Below, piece by piece: positions 11,757 to 19,377 of a DNA stretch of 47,097 nt. The position numbers and the translations under genes were made by a program. Source of the DNA: Phenylobacterium sp. (lineage in GTDB: Bacteria > Pseudomonadota > Alphaproteobacteria > Caulobacterales > Caulobacteraceae); contig NZ_JANXWD010000059.1 of assembly GCF_025351295.1 (NCBI RefSeq), forward strand, positions 1-47,097, written 5' to 3'. A model generated the notes under the pieces. It had not been told where the DNA came from and ran no database searches. It worked only from the letters and a program-made list of their open reading frames with translations. The stretch's first letter is position 1. Every line of letters begins with the position of its first letter.

Positions 11757-11986
11757 TCGGGCGCCCAGCGTTTAGCGGCGGCTTTCCGGGCGATCTCTGA
11801 TCGCTGCTCAGGCGTCAGCTTCGCCGCCCTTGCCGCCCCGCCCTTGAGGCCGCCACGCTGGCCTAGCTCAGCCATCTGCGACGGCTTCGATGGCGCCGGG
11901 TCGCGCGGCGCGTCACCCGTCACCATATCGGCGATGCGGCGGGCCAACTCGTTCGTGTCTTTCGGGCGCGAGGGTCGCTTCGTCAT
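11753..11986 (-). CDS. element cargo, small basic protein with RGGLKGG motif
   Basis: 77 aa, rich in Lys, Arg and Ala. The C-terminal half reads GQRGGLKGGAARAAKLTPEQ and RSEIARKAAAKRW. This is a short motif common in alphaproteobacterial small proteins often labelled histone H1-like or RNA-binding; the label is not proven. It convergently overlaps the 179-aa gene by 4 bp. Its upstream sequence TATGTTGGCG-CCATGA is nearly the same as that of the transposase. Both genes therefore probably share the same short-leader start and are expressed together. A role as nucleoid-like helper of transposition or tRNA binding is possible but untested. Confidence 0.75.
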   Translation of the reverse strand: MTKRPSRPKDTNELARRIADMVTGDAPRDPAPSKPSQMAELGQRGGLKGGAARAAKLTPEQRSEIARKAAAKRWAPD

Positions 11987-12042
11987 GGCGCCAACATAGC
12001 GGCGACTGCGAGGCGGCGCATCTGCTGGTCAATCGCGACTAT

Positions 12043-12062
12043 TTTCAAACTGACCCACTACC
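12043..12062 (-). repeat. right terminal inverted repeat of the element
   Basis: Perfect complement of 9809-9828. Confidence 0.92.
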
Positions 12063-12070
12063 GAAATGTA
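12063..12070 (+). repeat. target site duplication, right
   Basis: GAAATGTA directly follows the right inverted repeat and copies 9801-9808. Confidence 0.85.
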
Positions 12071-12106
12071 GTGGCGAACGAAACGGGAATTCGGCACAAT
12101 CTCCCC

Positions 12107-12352
12107 ATGACCAACCGTTTCGCCATCACCCTGACCGACGAGCAGAAGGCCCGGCTCGAACAGATCGCCGAGGCGCGGGAAGAGACGGTCGTGGCGATGG
12201 TGCAGGAAGCCGTCACCGAATACCTCGACTACGACGCTGAGTTCCGCCAGGCGGTCCAGGAGGGCCTTGACGACGTGGCCGCAGGCCGCGTCCACGACTG
12301 GGAGGACGTCAAGGCAGAACTTCGAACGAAGTACGGCGACCTCGACGATTGA
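12107..12352 (+). CDS. CopG/ribbon-helix-helix antitoxin
   Basis: 81 aa starting MTNRFAITLTDEQKARLEQI, the ribbon-helix-helix DNA-binding fold. VAMVQEAVTEYLDYDAEFRQ and VHDWEDVKAELRTKYGDL follow, the usual toxin-binding tail of antitoxins paired with ParE/RelE toxins. The frame is open from a GTG at 12071, but that start lies at the insertion element edge; the ATG at 12107 gives the family N-terminus. The element inserted 44 bp upstream, so the original promoter or operator may have been displaced. The toxin frame directly downstream is broken. Confidence 0.85.
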   Translation: MTNRFAITLTDEQKARLEQIAEAREETVVAMVQEAVTEYLDYDAEFRQAVQEGLDDVAAGRVHDWEDVKAELRTKYGDLDD

Positions 12353-12628
12353 TCGTTCAGCTGGCGACCAAGGCTAAAGGCCGAACTCGGCTCCGCGATC
12401 GCTTTCGTACAGCGTGACAGCACGCGTGCCGCGGGGACGCTGCGATCCCGCGTCGAGGACGCAATCGGCAGCCTTGCACAACTTCCCAACCGAGGTCGGC
12501 CAGGCCGTGTGGCCGGCACCCGCGAACTGCTGGTCCGCGGCACACCCTACATCCTGGTCTATTCGGTCTTGGCCGATCGGGTTATGGTCCTCAGCATGCG
12601 ACATACGAGCCAGGGCCAGCCGGGCTAG
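12349..12628 (+). pseudogene. ParE-type toxin gene with early frameshift
   Basis: From 12353 to the TAG at 12626-12628 one frame encodes a clear ParE-like body: WRPRLKAELGSAIAFVQRDS, IGSLAQLPNRGRPGRVAGTR, ELLVRGTPYILVYSV, ending VMVLSMRHTSQ. It has no start codon; it runs straight out of the antitoxin stop. The expected start is TTG at 12349, overlapping the antitoxin stop. It reads MIVQ and then leaves the frame. Removing one base near 12361 joins MIVQ to WRPRLKAEL, the normal ParE beginning. A one-base insertion has therefore probably inactivated the toxin. Sequencing error is the other explanation. Confidence 0.8.
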
Positions 12629-12648
12629 CGCCCTCGCAACCGTAAGCC

Positions 12649-13845
12649 TCACGCCCGCTCGAACACCGCCGCGATGCCCTGGCCGCCGCCGATGCACATG
12701 GTCTCCAGGCCGTACTTACCGTCGCGGCGCTGGAGTTCGCGCAGCAGGTTGGCCAGGATGCGGCCGCCGGTGGCGCCGATCGGGTGGCCCAGCGAGATGC
12801 CCGAGCCGTTGACGTTCAGCCGGTCGCGCTCGTCCCAGCCCCAGCCGCGCAGCACGGCCAGCACCTGCGGCGCGAAGGCCTCGTTCAGCTCGACTAGGTC
12901 GATGTCGTCCCAGCCCAGGCCGGTGCGGGCGAACAGCCGCTCCACCGCCGGCACCGGGCCGATGCCCATGCGCGACGGCTCGCAGCCCGCCGCCGCCCAG
13001 CTGACGAACCAGCCCATCGGGTCCAGGTTCAGCTCGGCCAGCTTGTCCTCCGAGACCACCAGGCAGGCGGCGGCGGCGTCGTTCTGCTGGCTGGCGTTGC
13101 CGGCGGTGACCACCCCGTCCTTCTCGATCGCGCGGAGCTTGCCGAGGCTTTCGGCCGTCGCATCGGCGCGGACCCCCTCGTCCCGGTCGAAGATGATCGG
13201 GTCGCCTTTCTTCTGCGGCACGCTGACCTTCACCAGCTCGTCGTCGAACTTCCCGGCGGCCCAGGCAGCCGTGGCGCGCTGGTGGCTCATGGCGGCGTAT
13301 TCGTCGCATTCCTCGCGGCTGATCTGGTAGTCGCGGGCCAAGTTATCGGCGGTCTCGATCATGCCGGAGATCACCCCGAACCGGCCGACCGGCTGGCTCA
13401 TCACCCGGCCGCGCTGCAGCCGGTCGTGCAGGGTCACCGAGCCCATGCGCGCCCCGCCCCGCATGTCGGTGGTGTAGTATTCGACATTGCTCATGCTCTC
13501 GACGCCGCCGGCGATCACCACGTCGGCCACGCCGGTCTGCACCATCATCGCCGCGTCGATCACCGCCTGCAGGCCCGAGCCGCAGCGGCGGTCCAGCTGG
13601 TAGCCCGGCACGGCGATCGGCAGTCCGGCCGCCATGGCTGACCAGCGGGCGATGCAGGGCGCCTCGCCGTTGCCGTAGCCCTGGGCGAAGACCACGTCGT
13701 CGATCTTCTCCGGATCGATCCCGGTGCGCTCGACCAGCGCCTTCAGCACCACAGCGCCCAGGTCCCCGGCGGTCATGCTGGCGAGGCTGCCCTGGAATTT
13801 GCCGACGGCGGTGCGGATGGGCGAGACGATGGCGGCGCGTTTCAA
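12649..13845 (-). CDS. acetyl-CoA acyltransferase (thiolase)
   Basis: 398 aa, typical thiolase length. It cleaves 3-ketoacyl-CoA with CoA, or condenses acyl-CoAs in reverse. The nucleophilic Cys88 is in LDRRCGSGLQA. NEAFAPQ at 321-327 and GHPIGATGGR with His354 form the active-site motifs, and Cys384 in MCIGGGQGIA is the acid/base cysteine, so all catalytic residues are present. It follows the enoyl-CoA hydratase gene by 61 bp on the same strand and forms with it and the GNAT gene a likely three-gene unit. The pair suits the last two steps of a beta-oxidation route; the chain-length preference cannot be read. Confidence 0.95.
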   Translation of the reverse strand: MKRAAIVSPIRTAVGKFQGSLASMTAGDLGAVVLKALVERTGIDPEKIDDVVFAQGYGNGEAPCIARWSAMAAGLPIAVPGYQLDRRCGSGLQAVIDAAMMVQTGVADVVIAGGVESMSNVEYYTTDMRGGARMGSVTLHDRLQRGRVMSQPVGRFGVISGMIETADNLARDYQISREECDEYAAMSHQRATAAWAAGKFDDELVKVSVPQKKGDPIIFDRDEGVRADATAESLGKLRAIEKDGVVTAGNASQQNDAAAACLVVSEDKLAELNLDPMGWFVSWAAAGCEPSRMGIGPVPAVERLFARTGLGWDDIDLVELNEAFAPQVLAVLRGWGWDERDRLNVNGSGISLGHPIGATGGRILANLLRELQRRDGKYGLETMCIGGGQGIAAVFERA

Positions 13846-13906
13846 GTGGGTGTCCTCCGGGTGGTTGCAGGGTCCCTGAAGCCGCGGCCTGCCCGCGTCA
13901 AGAGCT

Positions 13907-14731
13907 TCAGCCGGTCCAGGCGGCCGGCCGCTTCTCCATCCAGGCCTTCACACCCTCCTTGTAGTCGGGCTCGCGGGACATCTCGACCAGCAGGGCCTCG
14001 GCGGCGCGCACCGAGCCCGCGGCGTCGCGGTGCAGGTCGCGATAGACTTGCCGCTTGGTCTCCCGCGCCGAGCCGGGCGCGACGCTGGCCGCCAGGGTTC
14101 GCGCATAGGCCAGCACCTCGTCCATCAGCCGCTCGGCCGGGACGATGCGGTTGAGGAACCCCATGGCCAGCGCCTCCTCCGCCGTGAACACGCGGCTGGA
14201 CAGCAGGATGTCGTTGGCATGGGTCAGGCCGACGATCCGCGGCAGCACCCACGACAGGCCGAACTCCGCCGGGAAGTTGAACCGCCCATGCGCCGCCGTG
14301 AACTTGGCGCCCGGAACACAGAACCGCAGGTCCGCGAAGGCCGACAGCACCAGCCCGACGCCCGCGGCCGCCCCATTGATCGCCGCGATGATCGGCTTGC
14401 CCACCCCGAAGTGGTAGGCGAACGACGCGTCGAAGGCCGGGTCCACGCCATATCCCGGCTCGGCGATGTCCTCCGGCGTGCCGGCGTCGTACTGCCCTCT
14501 GGCCGAGTGACCCTCCAGCGCCTGCAGGTCGGCCCCGGCGCAGAACGCCTGGCCCTTCGGATCGCCGGTGACCACGATCACCCGCACCGCCGGATCGCGA
14601 TCCGCCTCGCGCAGGATCCAGCGGTATTCCGTATGCATCCGCCCGGTCCAGGCGTTGCGCCGCTTCGGGCGGGCCAGGGTGACAACGGCGATGCCGCCGG
14701 TCAGGTCGTAGCGGGTGGCCTTGAGGTCCAT
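13907..14731 (-). CDS. enoyl-CoA hydratase/isomerase family protein
   Basis: 274 aa crotonase-fold protein. The two oxyanion-hole segments are FCAGADLQAL near 63-72 and NGAAAGVGLVL near 119-129. Of the two glutamates of classical hydratases, the one equivalent to the second lies in PAEFGLSW. The first position is occupied by the AAHGRFNFP segment and is not an obvious Glu. The protein may thus act as a hydratase with altered chemistry, or as an isomerase. The gene lies between the GNAT gene (28 bp upstream) and the thiolase, pointing to acyl-CoA breakdown. Confidence 0.9.
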   Translation of the reverse strand: MDLKATRYDLTGGIAVVTLARPKRRNAWTGRMHTEYRWILREADRDPAVRVIVVTGDPKGQAFCAGADLQALEGHSARGQYDAGTPEDIAEPGYGVDPAFDASFAYHFGVGKPIIAAINGAAAGVGLVLSAFADLRFCVPGAKFTAAHGRFNFPAEFGLSWVLPRIVGLTHANDILLSSRVFTAEEALAMGFLNRIVPAERLMDEVLAYARTLAASVAPGSARETKRQVYRDLHRDAAGSVRAAEALLVEMSREPDYKEGVKAWMEKRPAAWTG

Positions 14732-14759
14732 GGGTCCAAATAGAACCCACCCTGCCCGC

Positions 14760-15269
14760 TCACGCTATGACGAACCGCAGGATCGCGCCGTTCCAGCGCT
14801 CGTCATCGACCCACTGCTCGTCGACCTCGCCTGCCGCCATCGCGGCCGCGACGCGGCGCCAGAAGGCCAGGGCGCCGATGTTGGCCTTGACCACGGCGAT
14901 CTCCCACTGGCCCCGGCGCGCGGAGATCAGCTGGCGGGCCGCCGCGAAGCCGACCCCGCCGCGCCGGTGTTTCCGCACGACGAAGAACTCGGCCACGTCG
15001 TGATCCGCCGGTTCCCCGGAATGGCTCGACGCGCTCAGCAGGGCGAAGCCGGCCAGGTGGCCGTTCACCCGGATGAACCAGGCCGACCGCCCCGGCTCGA
15101 CCCAATATCGTTCAAGCCCAGGATAGTCTTCGAACCGCCCGTCCTCCTCCAGCTCGCCGCGATCCAGCCCGGCCCAGTGCTCCGAGAAGTCGTGGACATA
15201 GAGCTGGAACATCGCGTCCATCGACGGGCGGCGCTCGTCGACGCAGGGCTCAAGGGTGACGGTCGGCAT
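14760..15269 (-). CDS. GNAT family N-acetyltransferase
   Basis: 169 aa. The GNAT fold is suggested by the central strand AEFFVVRKHRRGGVGFAAAR. There RKHRRGGVG supplies the acetyl-CoA pyrophosphate loop (R/Q-x-x-G-x-G/A). VVKANIGALAFWRRV matches the later motif in which an Asn and a helix complete the fold. The acceptor substrate is unknown. It opens the minus-strand unit with the hydratase and thiolase and is divergent to the acyl-CoA dehydrogenase at 15345. Confidence 0.85.
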   Translation of the reverse strand: MPTVTLEPCVDERRPSMDAMFQLYVHDFSEHWAGLDRGELEEDGRFEDYPGLERYWVEPGRSAWFIRVNGHLAGFALLSASSHSGEPADHDVAEFFVVRKHRRGGVGFAAARQLISARRGQWEIAVVKANIGALAFWRRVAAAMAAGEVDEQWVDDERWNGAILRFVIA

Positions 15270-15344
15270 AGCCGGCAGAACTCCGGCGAGACTGCCGAAA
15301 CGTCAAGCCATGTAGGCTATCTGCGTCACGGTGGAGGCCTTTAG

Positions 15345-16577
15345 ATGCAGATGCGCTGGAGCCAGGATGAACTGGCGTTTCGCGACGAGGTGCGGGCCTT
15401 CCTCGACGCGAAACTGACGGCGCAGATGCGCCGTGACGTGCGCCGCCTGACCAGCGTCTACGCCCCGCATGAGCTCAGCATGGCGTGGCAGGCGATCCTG
15501 CACGCCCGCGGCTGGGCCGCGCCAGCCTGGCCAGTGGAATACGGCGGCTGCGGCTGGAGCGCCGCCCAGCGCTACATCTTCGCCAGCGAACTCGCCGCTA
15601 ACGACGCCCCGTCCCTGTCGCCCATGGGGATCGGCATGTGCGGCCCGGTGCTGATCGGCCACGGCACGGCCGAGCAGAAGGCCCACTACCTGCCGCGCAT
15701 GCTGACCGGCGAACACCTGTGGTGCCAGGGCTATTCCGAGCCCGGCTCTGGCTCCGACCTGGCCTCGCTGCAGATGAGCGCGATGGACGACGGCGACGAC
15801 CTGGTCTGCAGCGGCCACAAGCTGTGGACCACCCACGCCAACGTCGCCAACTGGATCTTCTGCCTGGTGCGGACCAGCCAGGAGGCCATCCGCCAGCAGG
15901 GCATCACCTTCCTGCTGATCGACATGGCGACGCCCGGCGTCGAGGTGCGGCCGATCGTCATGCTAAGCGGCGAGCACATCCAGAACGACGTCTTCTTCAC
16001 CGACGTCCGCGTGCCCAGGGCCAATGTGGTGGGCCGGGTCGGCGAGGGCTGGACCGTGGCCAAGTACCTGATGGAGTTCGAGCGCGGCGGCGGGGTATCG
16101 ACGCCCGGCCTCAAGGCGCGGCTGGGTCGCATCCGGGCGTTGGCCGCCAGCGAACCCGATGGCGCCGGCGGGCACATCGCCGATGGCGCCGGCTTCATGG
16201 CGCGGCTCAATGCGCTGGGCATCGAGGTCGAGACCCTGGAGGCGGCGGAGCTGCAGATCCTGGCCAGCCTCAGCGCGGGCGATGCGCCGGGCGCGCGATC
16301 CTCGATGATGAAGATGGTCGGCACAGAGCTCAGCCAGCGCTTAACCGAACTCGCCCTCGAGGCGGCCGGCGCCTATGGCGCCGCCTACCAGCCGCACGCC
16401 GTCTGCCCCGGCGGCCCGGTCCTCGGCTTCGTCCCACCGACCGACCAGGGCCACGTCGGCCCCGACCACAGCCTGACCGTGGCGGCCAAATACCTCAACG
16501 ACCGCGCCGGCTCGATCTACGCCGGGACCAACGAGATCCAGCGCAACATCATGGCCAAGGCCGTGTTGGGGCTGTGA
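15345..16577 (+). CDS. acyl-CoA dehydrogenase
   Basis: 410 aa FAD enzyme catalysing alpha,beta-dehydrogenation of acyl-CoA. The N-terminal helical domain starts MRWSQDELAFRDEVRAFLD. The middle domain has the FAD-contact signature GYSEPGSGSDLASLQ and WTTHANVANWIFCLVRT. The C-terminal helical domain ends SIYAGTNEIQRNIMAKAVLG, the usual FAD/ETF end motif. The subgroup resembles the longer actinobacterial FadE-type proteins used on sterol or branched substrates, but this is uncertain. GGAGG lies about 7 nt before the ATG. Divergent from the GNAT-hydratase-thiolase unit with 75 bp between, so one control region may serve both. Confidence 0.93.
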   Translation: MQMRWSQDELAFRDEVRAFLDAKLTAQMRRDVRRLTSVYAPHELSMAWQAILHARGWAAPAWPVEYGGCGWSAAQRYIFASELAANDAPSLSPMGIGMCGPVLIGHGTAEQKAHYLPRMLTGEHLWCQGYSEPGSGSDLASLQMSAMDDGDDLVCSGHKLWTTHANVANWIFCLVRTSQEAIRQQGITFLLIDMATPGVEVRPIVMLSGEHIQNDVFFTDVRVPRANVVGRVGEGWTVAKYLMEFERGGGVSTPGLKARLGRIRALAASEPDGAGGHIADGAGFMARLNALGIEVETLEAAELQILASLSAGDAPGARSSMMKMVGTELSQRLTELALEAAGAYGAAYQPHAVCPGGPVLGFVPPTDQGHVGPDHSLTVAAKYLNDRAGSIYAGTNEIQRNIMAKAVLGL

Positions 16578-16581
16578 GACG

Positions 16582-16610
16582 AAAAAGGGCGCGGCGTTTC
16601 CGCCGCGCCC
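16582..16610 (-). terminator. intrinsic terminator of rplKA
   Basis: On the minus strand a 10-bp perfect stem (GGGCGCGGCG with CGCCGCGCCC, loop GAAA) is followed by TTTTTC, 26 bp past the rplA stop. The hairpin also lies just after the convergent acyl-CoA dehydrogenase stop and may serve both. Confidence 0.92.
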
Positions 16611-16635
16611 TCAGGTCGCAGGATCTCGTCGGCGC

Positions 16636-17325
16636 TTAGGCGCTGATCGAAGCCTGATCCACCTTGAAGCCCGGTCCCATCGTGGAGGAGAGGCTGATCT
16701 TCTTGATGTAGGTGCCCTTGGCGCCCGACGGCTTGGCCTTGTTGAGCGCGTCCACCAGGGCGCGCACGTTGATGGCCAGGGCCTCCTCGGTGAACGAGGC
16801 CTTGCCGATGCCGGCGTGGATGATGCCGGTCTTCTCGGTGCGGAACTCGATCGAGCCGCCCTTGGCGTCCTTCACGGCCTGGCCAACGTTGGGCGTCACG
16901 GTGCCGACGCGCGGGTTCGGCATCAGGCCACGCGGGCCCAGAACCTTACCCAGCCGGCCCACCAGGGCCATCATGTCGGGCGTGGCGATCACCCGGTCGA
17001 AGTCCATGAAGCCGCCCTGGATACGTTCCACCAGCTCCTCGGCGCCGACGATCTCCGCCCCGGCGGCGGTGGCTTCGGCCGCCTTGGCGTCCTTGGCGAT
17101 CACCGCGACGCGGACGTGGCGGCCGGTGCCGGACGGCAAGGCCACGACGCCGCGGACCTGCTGGTCGGCGTGGCGAGGATCGACGCCCAGGTTGACGGCG
17201 ATCTCGATGCTCTCGTCGAACTTGGCGTTGGCGTTGGCCTTGACCAGCTTGATGACGGCGTCGAGGGCGTGGGTCTGGGTGCGGTCACCCGTCCAGGTCT
17301 TGGCGCGCTTGGGTTGCTTGGCCAT
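16636..17325 (-). CDS. rplA: 50S ribosomal protein L1
   Basis: 229 aa, standard length. L1 forms the mobile stalk next to the E site and can repress its own operon. Recognisable parts are [40 protein letters not shown] and [20 protein letters not shown]. It starts 4 bp after the rplK stop. The next gene in most genomes, rplJ, is 7 kb away here, and a terminator follows rplA directly. Confidence 0.98.
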   Translation of the reverse strand: MAKQPKRAKTWTGDRTQTHALDAVIKLVKANANAKFDESIEIAVNLGVDPRHADQQVRGVVALPSGTGRHVRVAVIAKDAKAAEATAAGAEIVGAEELVERIQGGFMDFDRVIATPDMMALVGRLGKVLGPRGLMPNPRVGTVTPNVGQAVKDAKGGSIEFRTEKTGIIHAGIGKASFTEEALAINVRALVDALNKAKPSGAKGTYIKKISLSSTMGPGFKVDQASISA

Positions 17326-17329
17326 AGGC

Positions 17330-17761
17330 TTAGGCCTCCACGATCTGCAGGCCCATCGAACGGGCGGAGCCCTCGATGACGCGGCTGGCGGATTCGATGT
17401 CGATGGCGTTGAGGTCCTTCATCTTCTTCTCGGCGATCTCACGCAGCTGGGTGCGGGTGATCGTGCCGGCGCTGTCGCGGCCGGGCAGCTTGGAGCCCGA
17501 CTTGATGCCCAGCGCCTGCTTGATGAAGAACGACGCCGGGGGCGTCTTGGTGATGAAGGTGAACGACTTGTCCTGGTAGACCGTGATCACGGTCGGCAGG
17601 GGCGTGCCCTTCACTTCCTTCTCGGTGCGGGCGTTGAATTCCTTGCAGAAGCCCATGATGTTGACGCCGCGCTGGCCCAGCGCCGGCCCGATGGGCGGCG
17701 AAGGCGTGGCGGAGCCCGCGTTCACCTGCAGTTTGATATAGCCCAAGATCTTCTTGGCCAT
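17330..17761 (-). CDS. rplK: 50S ribosomal protein L11
   Basis: 143 aa. It binds 23S rRNA at the GTPase-associated centre and is needed for stringent-response activation of RelA-type enzymes. [40 protein letters not shown] and [20 protein letters not shown] are all family-typical. GGAG precedes the ATG by 6 nt. The roughly 180 bp upstream should hold the operon promoter, which I could not identify. secE and nusG, often just upstream, are not here; a methyltransferase gene is. Confidence 0.98.
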   Translation of the reverse strand: MAKKILGYIKLQVNAGSATPSPPIGPALGQRGVNIMGFCKEFNARTEKEVKGTPLPTVITVYQDKSFTFITKTPPASFFIKQALGIKSGSKLPGRDSAGTITRTQLREIAEKKMKDLNAIDIESASRVIEGSARSMGLQIVEA

Positions 17762-17940
17762 CTTTGCTCCTCTGTGGCCGGATGACCCGGCCGGTTGAGC
17801 CGTGGTGCGGGGTCACGGTGGCCGCCCCCTCCCACGGATTTGAGCCGCTTTCGCGACACCCGCGTAACGATCCACCGGAGCGGGGCCACGCGAAGCGGGC
17901 GGCTTTAGCAGCTAGGGGGCCGCGGAGCAACCGGGGGCGG

Positions 17941-19332
17941 CTATCCCGGCTTGTGGACCCAGAACTGGTACATGCCGCCGAAGGTCATGGGCCAGCGCCG
18001 TTCGAACTCGGCCCAGCGGTCGAGGTCGGTCGCGCCGGGATCGTCGGGGAACATCTGCCGGTAGGCGGCGCGCACGTCCGCCGCGACCGTGAAGCCCAGG
18101 AAGCGCAGGCCGTTCTCGCCGATCATCCGGGCCAGGTCCGCGATCTCCATCTCATGCTCCTGGACGTGCATCAGCAGGTCGCGACAGGAGCTGGCGGCGT
18201 AGAAGTCGGAGAACCGCATGGCGCCCTTCACGGGGTCGGCCTCTGGCGCGGCGACGATCGCCTGGCGCAACGCGCGGACCGTGCCCGGCGTATAGCTCTT
18301 CGCCAGGACCTTGGCGGCCTTGAGCCCCCGTCGCGCCGTGGCGCTGTAGAGGCCCAGCTTCATAACGCCGCCCGGCCGCAGCAGTCCGGCCAGGACGCGG
18401 GCGCCCTCGAACGGGTCGGCCAGATGATGCAGCACCCCGCTGCATTCGATGACGTCGAAGCTCAGGCCGGTCGAGCCCAGTTCCAGCAGGTCGGCCTGGG
18501 CGAAGCCAAGGTTGGCGATCCCCGCCTCCCGGGTCTTGCGCAGCGCATAGCCGAGGCTGGCGCGGCTGAGGTCGACGGCCAGCATCTTCGCGCCGGCATA
18601 GCGCTGGCCGGCGTGGATCGCGTGATACCCCGTGCCGCAGCCGGCGAAGAGCACATTGGCCGCCTTCGGGACCGGCCACCCGAAGATCGAGGCGACGGGG
18701 GCCACCGGCGTCACCCTGCGCCAGCGGGGATAGGGGCTGGCCTCGTACTGCGCCCGCACCTGCCCGGAGACCTCGTCGCGGATCGGCGTCAGGGCCTGGA
18801 TCCGCACCTGCAGGGCCTGCTCCCGCCGCACAGTGCCGATCTGTTCCTGCAGCACCGTCCGCACCGGGCCCGACCACACCTTGCCCATCAGCAGGTCGGC
18901 GCCTGGCAGGCGCGCCAGCGGCGCGTAGCAGGCCAGGACCATCACCTCGGACGGCGTCAGCGTCTCGACCCGCGCGGCCAGCCCGTCCACCCGGCCCTGC
19001 TCCGCCGGCTCGACCGCCCAGGCGTATTCGTTCAGCTGGCACTGGATCGCCAGGTTCGCCAGCAGCGGCTCGGCTGCCGGCCCGCCGCCCTCGGTCAGCA
19101 GCCTCTGGCGCAGCTCGGTCATCCGGCGCTCCAGCCAGGCCGGATAGATCGGCACGCTGACCAGCAGTTCGGCCAGCAGGTCGTCGGCCGCCAGGCCCTC
19201 GACGGTCGCCGGCCAGTGCGCGCGCAGGTGAGCCGCCGCCGCGCCGATCGTCACGGCCCCCGCGGCGCCCTCACGGAACGCCCGCAGCAGGCTCACCCGC
19301 TCGTCCTCCGTCTGCCCGCCCTCGTCCGCCAT
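17941..19332 (-). CDS. class I SAM-dependent methyltransferase with long N-terminal helical region
   Basis: 463 aa. The first ~200 residues are helical with no clear motif. The methyltransferase fold follows: motif I VLFAGCGTGYHAI at 227-239, an acidic strand end AVDLSRASLGYA, and CSGVLHHLADPFEGARVLAG with LLRPGG as the later motifs. The substrate is unknown. Proteins with this layout occur next to TPR/glycosyltransferase genes in alphaproteobacteria, as here with the GT9 gene starting 45 bp away in divergent direction. A shared role in cell-surface or protein modification is a guess. Starts of the two genes are so close that their promoters must overlap. Confidence 0.85.
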   Translation of the reverse strand: MADEGGQTEDERVSLLRAFREGAAGAVTIGAAAAHLRAHWPATVEGLAADDLLAELLVSVPIYPAWLERRMTELRQRLLTEGGGPAAEPLLANLAIQCQLNEYAWAVEPAEQGRVDGLAARVETLTPSEVMVLACYAPLARLPGADLLMGKVWSGPVRTVLQEQIGTVRREQALQVRIQALTPIRDEVSGQVRAQYEASPYPRWRRVTPVAPVASIFGWPVPKAANVLFAGCGTGYHAIHAGQRYAGAKMLAVDLSRASLGYALRKTREAGIANLGFAQADLLELGSTGLSFDVIECSGVLHHLADPFEGARVLAGLLRPGGVMKLGLYSATARRGLKAAKVLAKSYTPGTVRALRQAIVAAPEADPVKGAMRFSDFYAASSCRDLLMHVQEHEMEIADLARMIGENGLRFLGFTVAADVRAAYRQMFPDDPGATDLDRWAEFERRWPMTFGGMYQFWVHKPG

Positions 19333-19377
19333 GCCGCGGAGATAGCGTGCGGGCGGGCGCTTGGATATGCAGGCGCG

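Larger units (their letters stand above)
9809..12062. mobile_element. 2254-bp IS1-like element with cargo (transposase, tRNA, two small proteins)
   Basis: The ends are perfect 20-bp inverted repeats: GGTAGTGGGTCAGTTTGAAA at 9809-9828 and its complement at 12043-12062. They are flanked by an 8-bp direct duplication. Joining the flanks across one duplication restores a continuous sequence between the rplJ promoter and the CopG antitoxin gene. The terminal GGT and 8-bp duplication suit the IS1 family, and the transposase is of the single-ORF DDE type. Beyond the transposase it carries a tRNA gene, a 179-aa gene and a 77-aa gene, which roughly doubles the length of a simple IS of this type. Intact ends and duplication suggest a fairly recent insertion. 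Confidence 0.92.

Noticed and set aside
9800..12071. 10-bp target duplication with shorter inverted repeats
   Set aside because: CGAAATGTAG is also repeated if the ends are drawn at GTAG; the 8-bp reading with GGT ends gives longer perfect inverted repeats and fits the IS1 family better, though the two cannot be separated by sequence alone.
12349..12370. Programmed frameshift in the ParE toxin
   Set aside because: No slippery sequence is evident and the shift comes four codons after the start; plain inactivation or a sequencing error is simpler.
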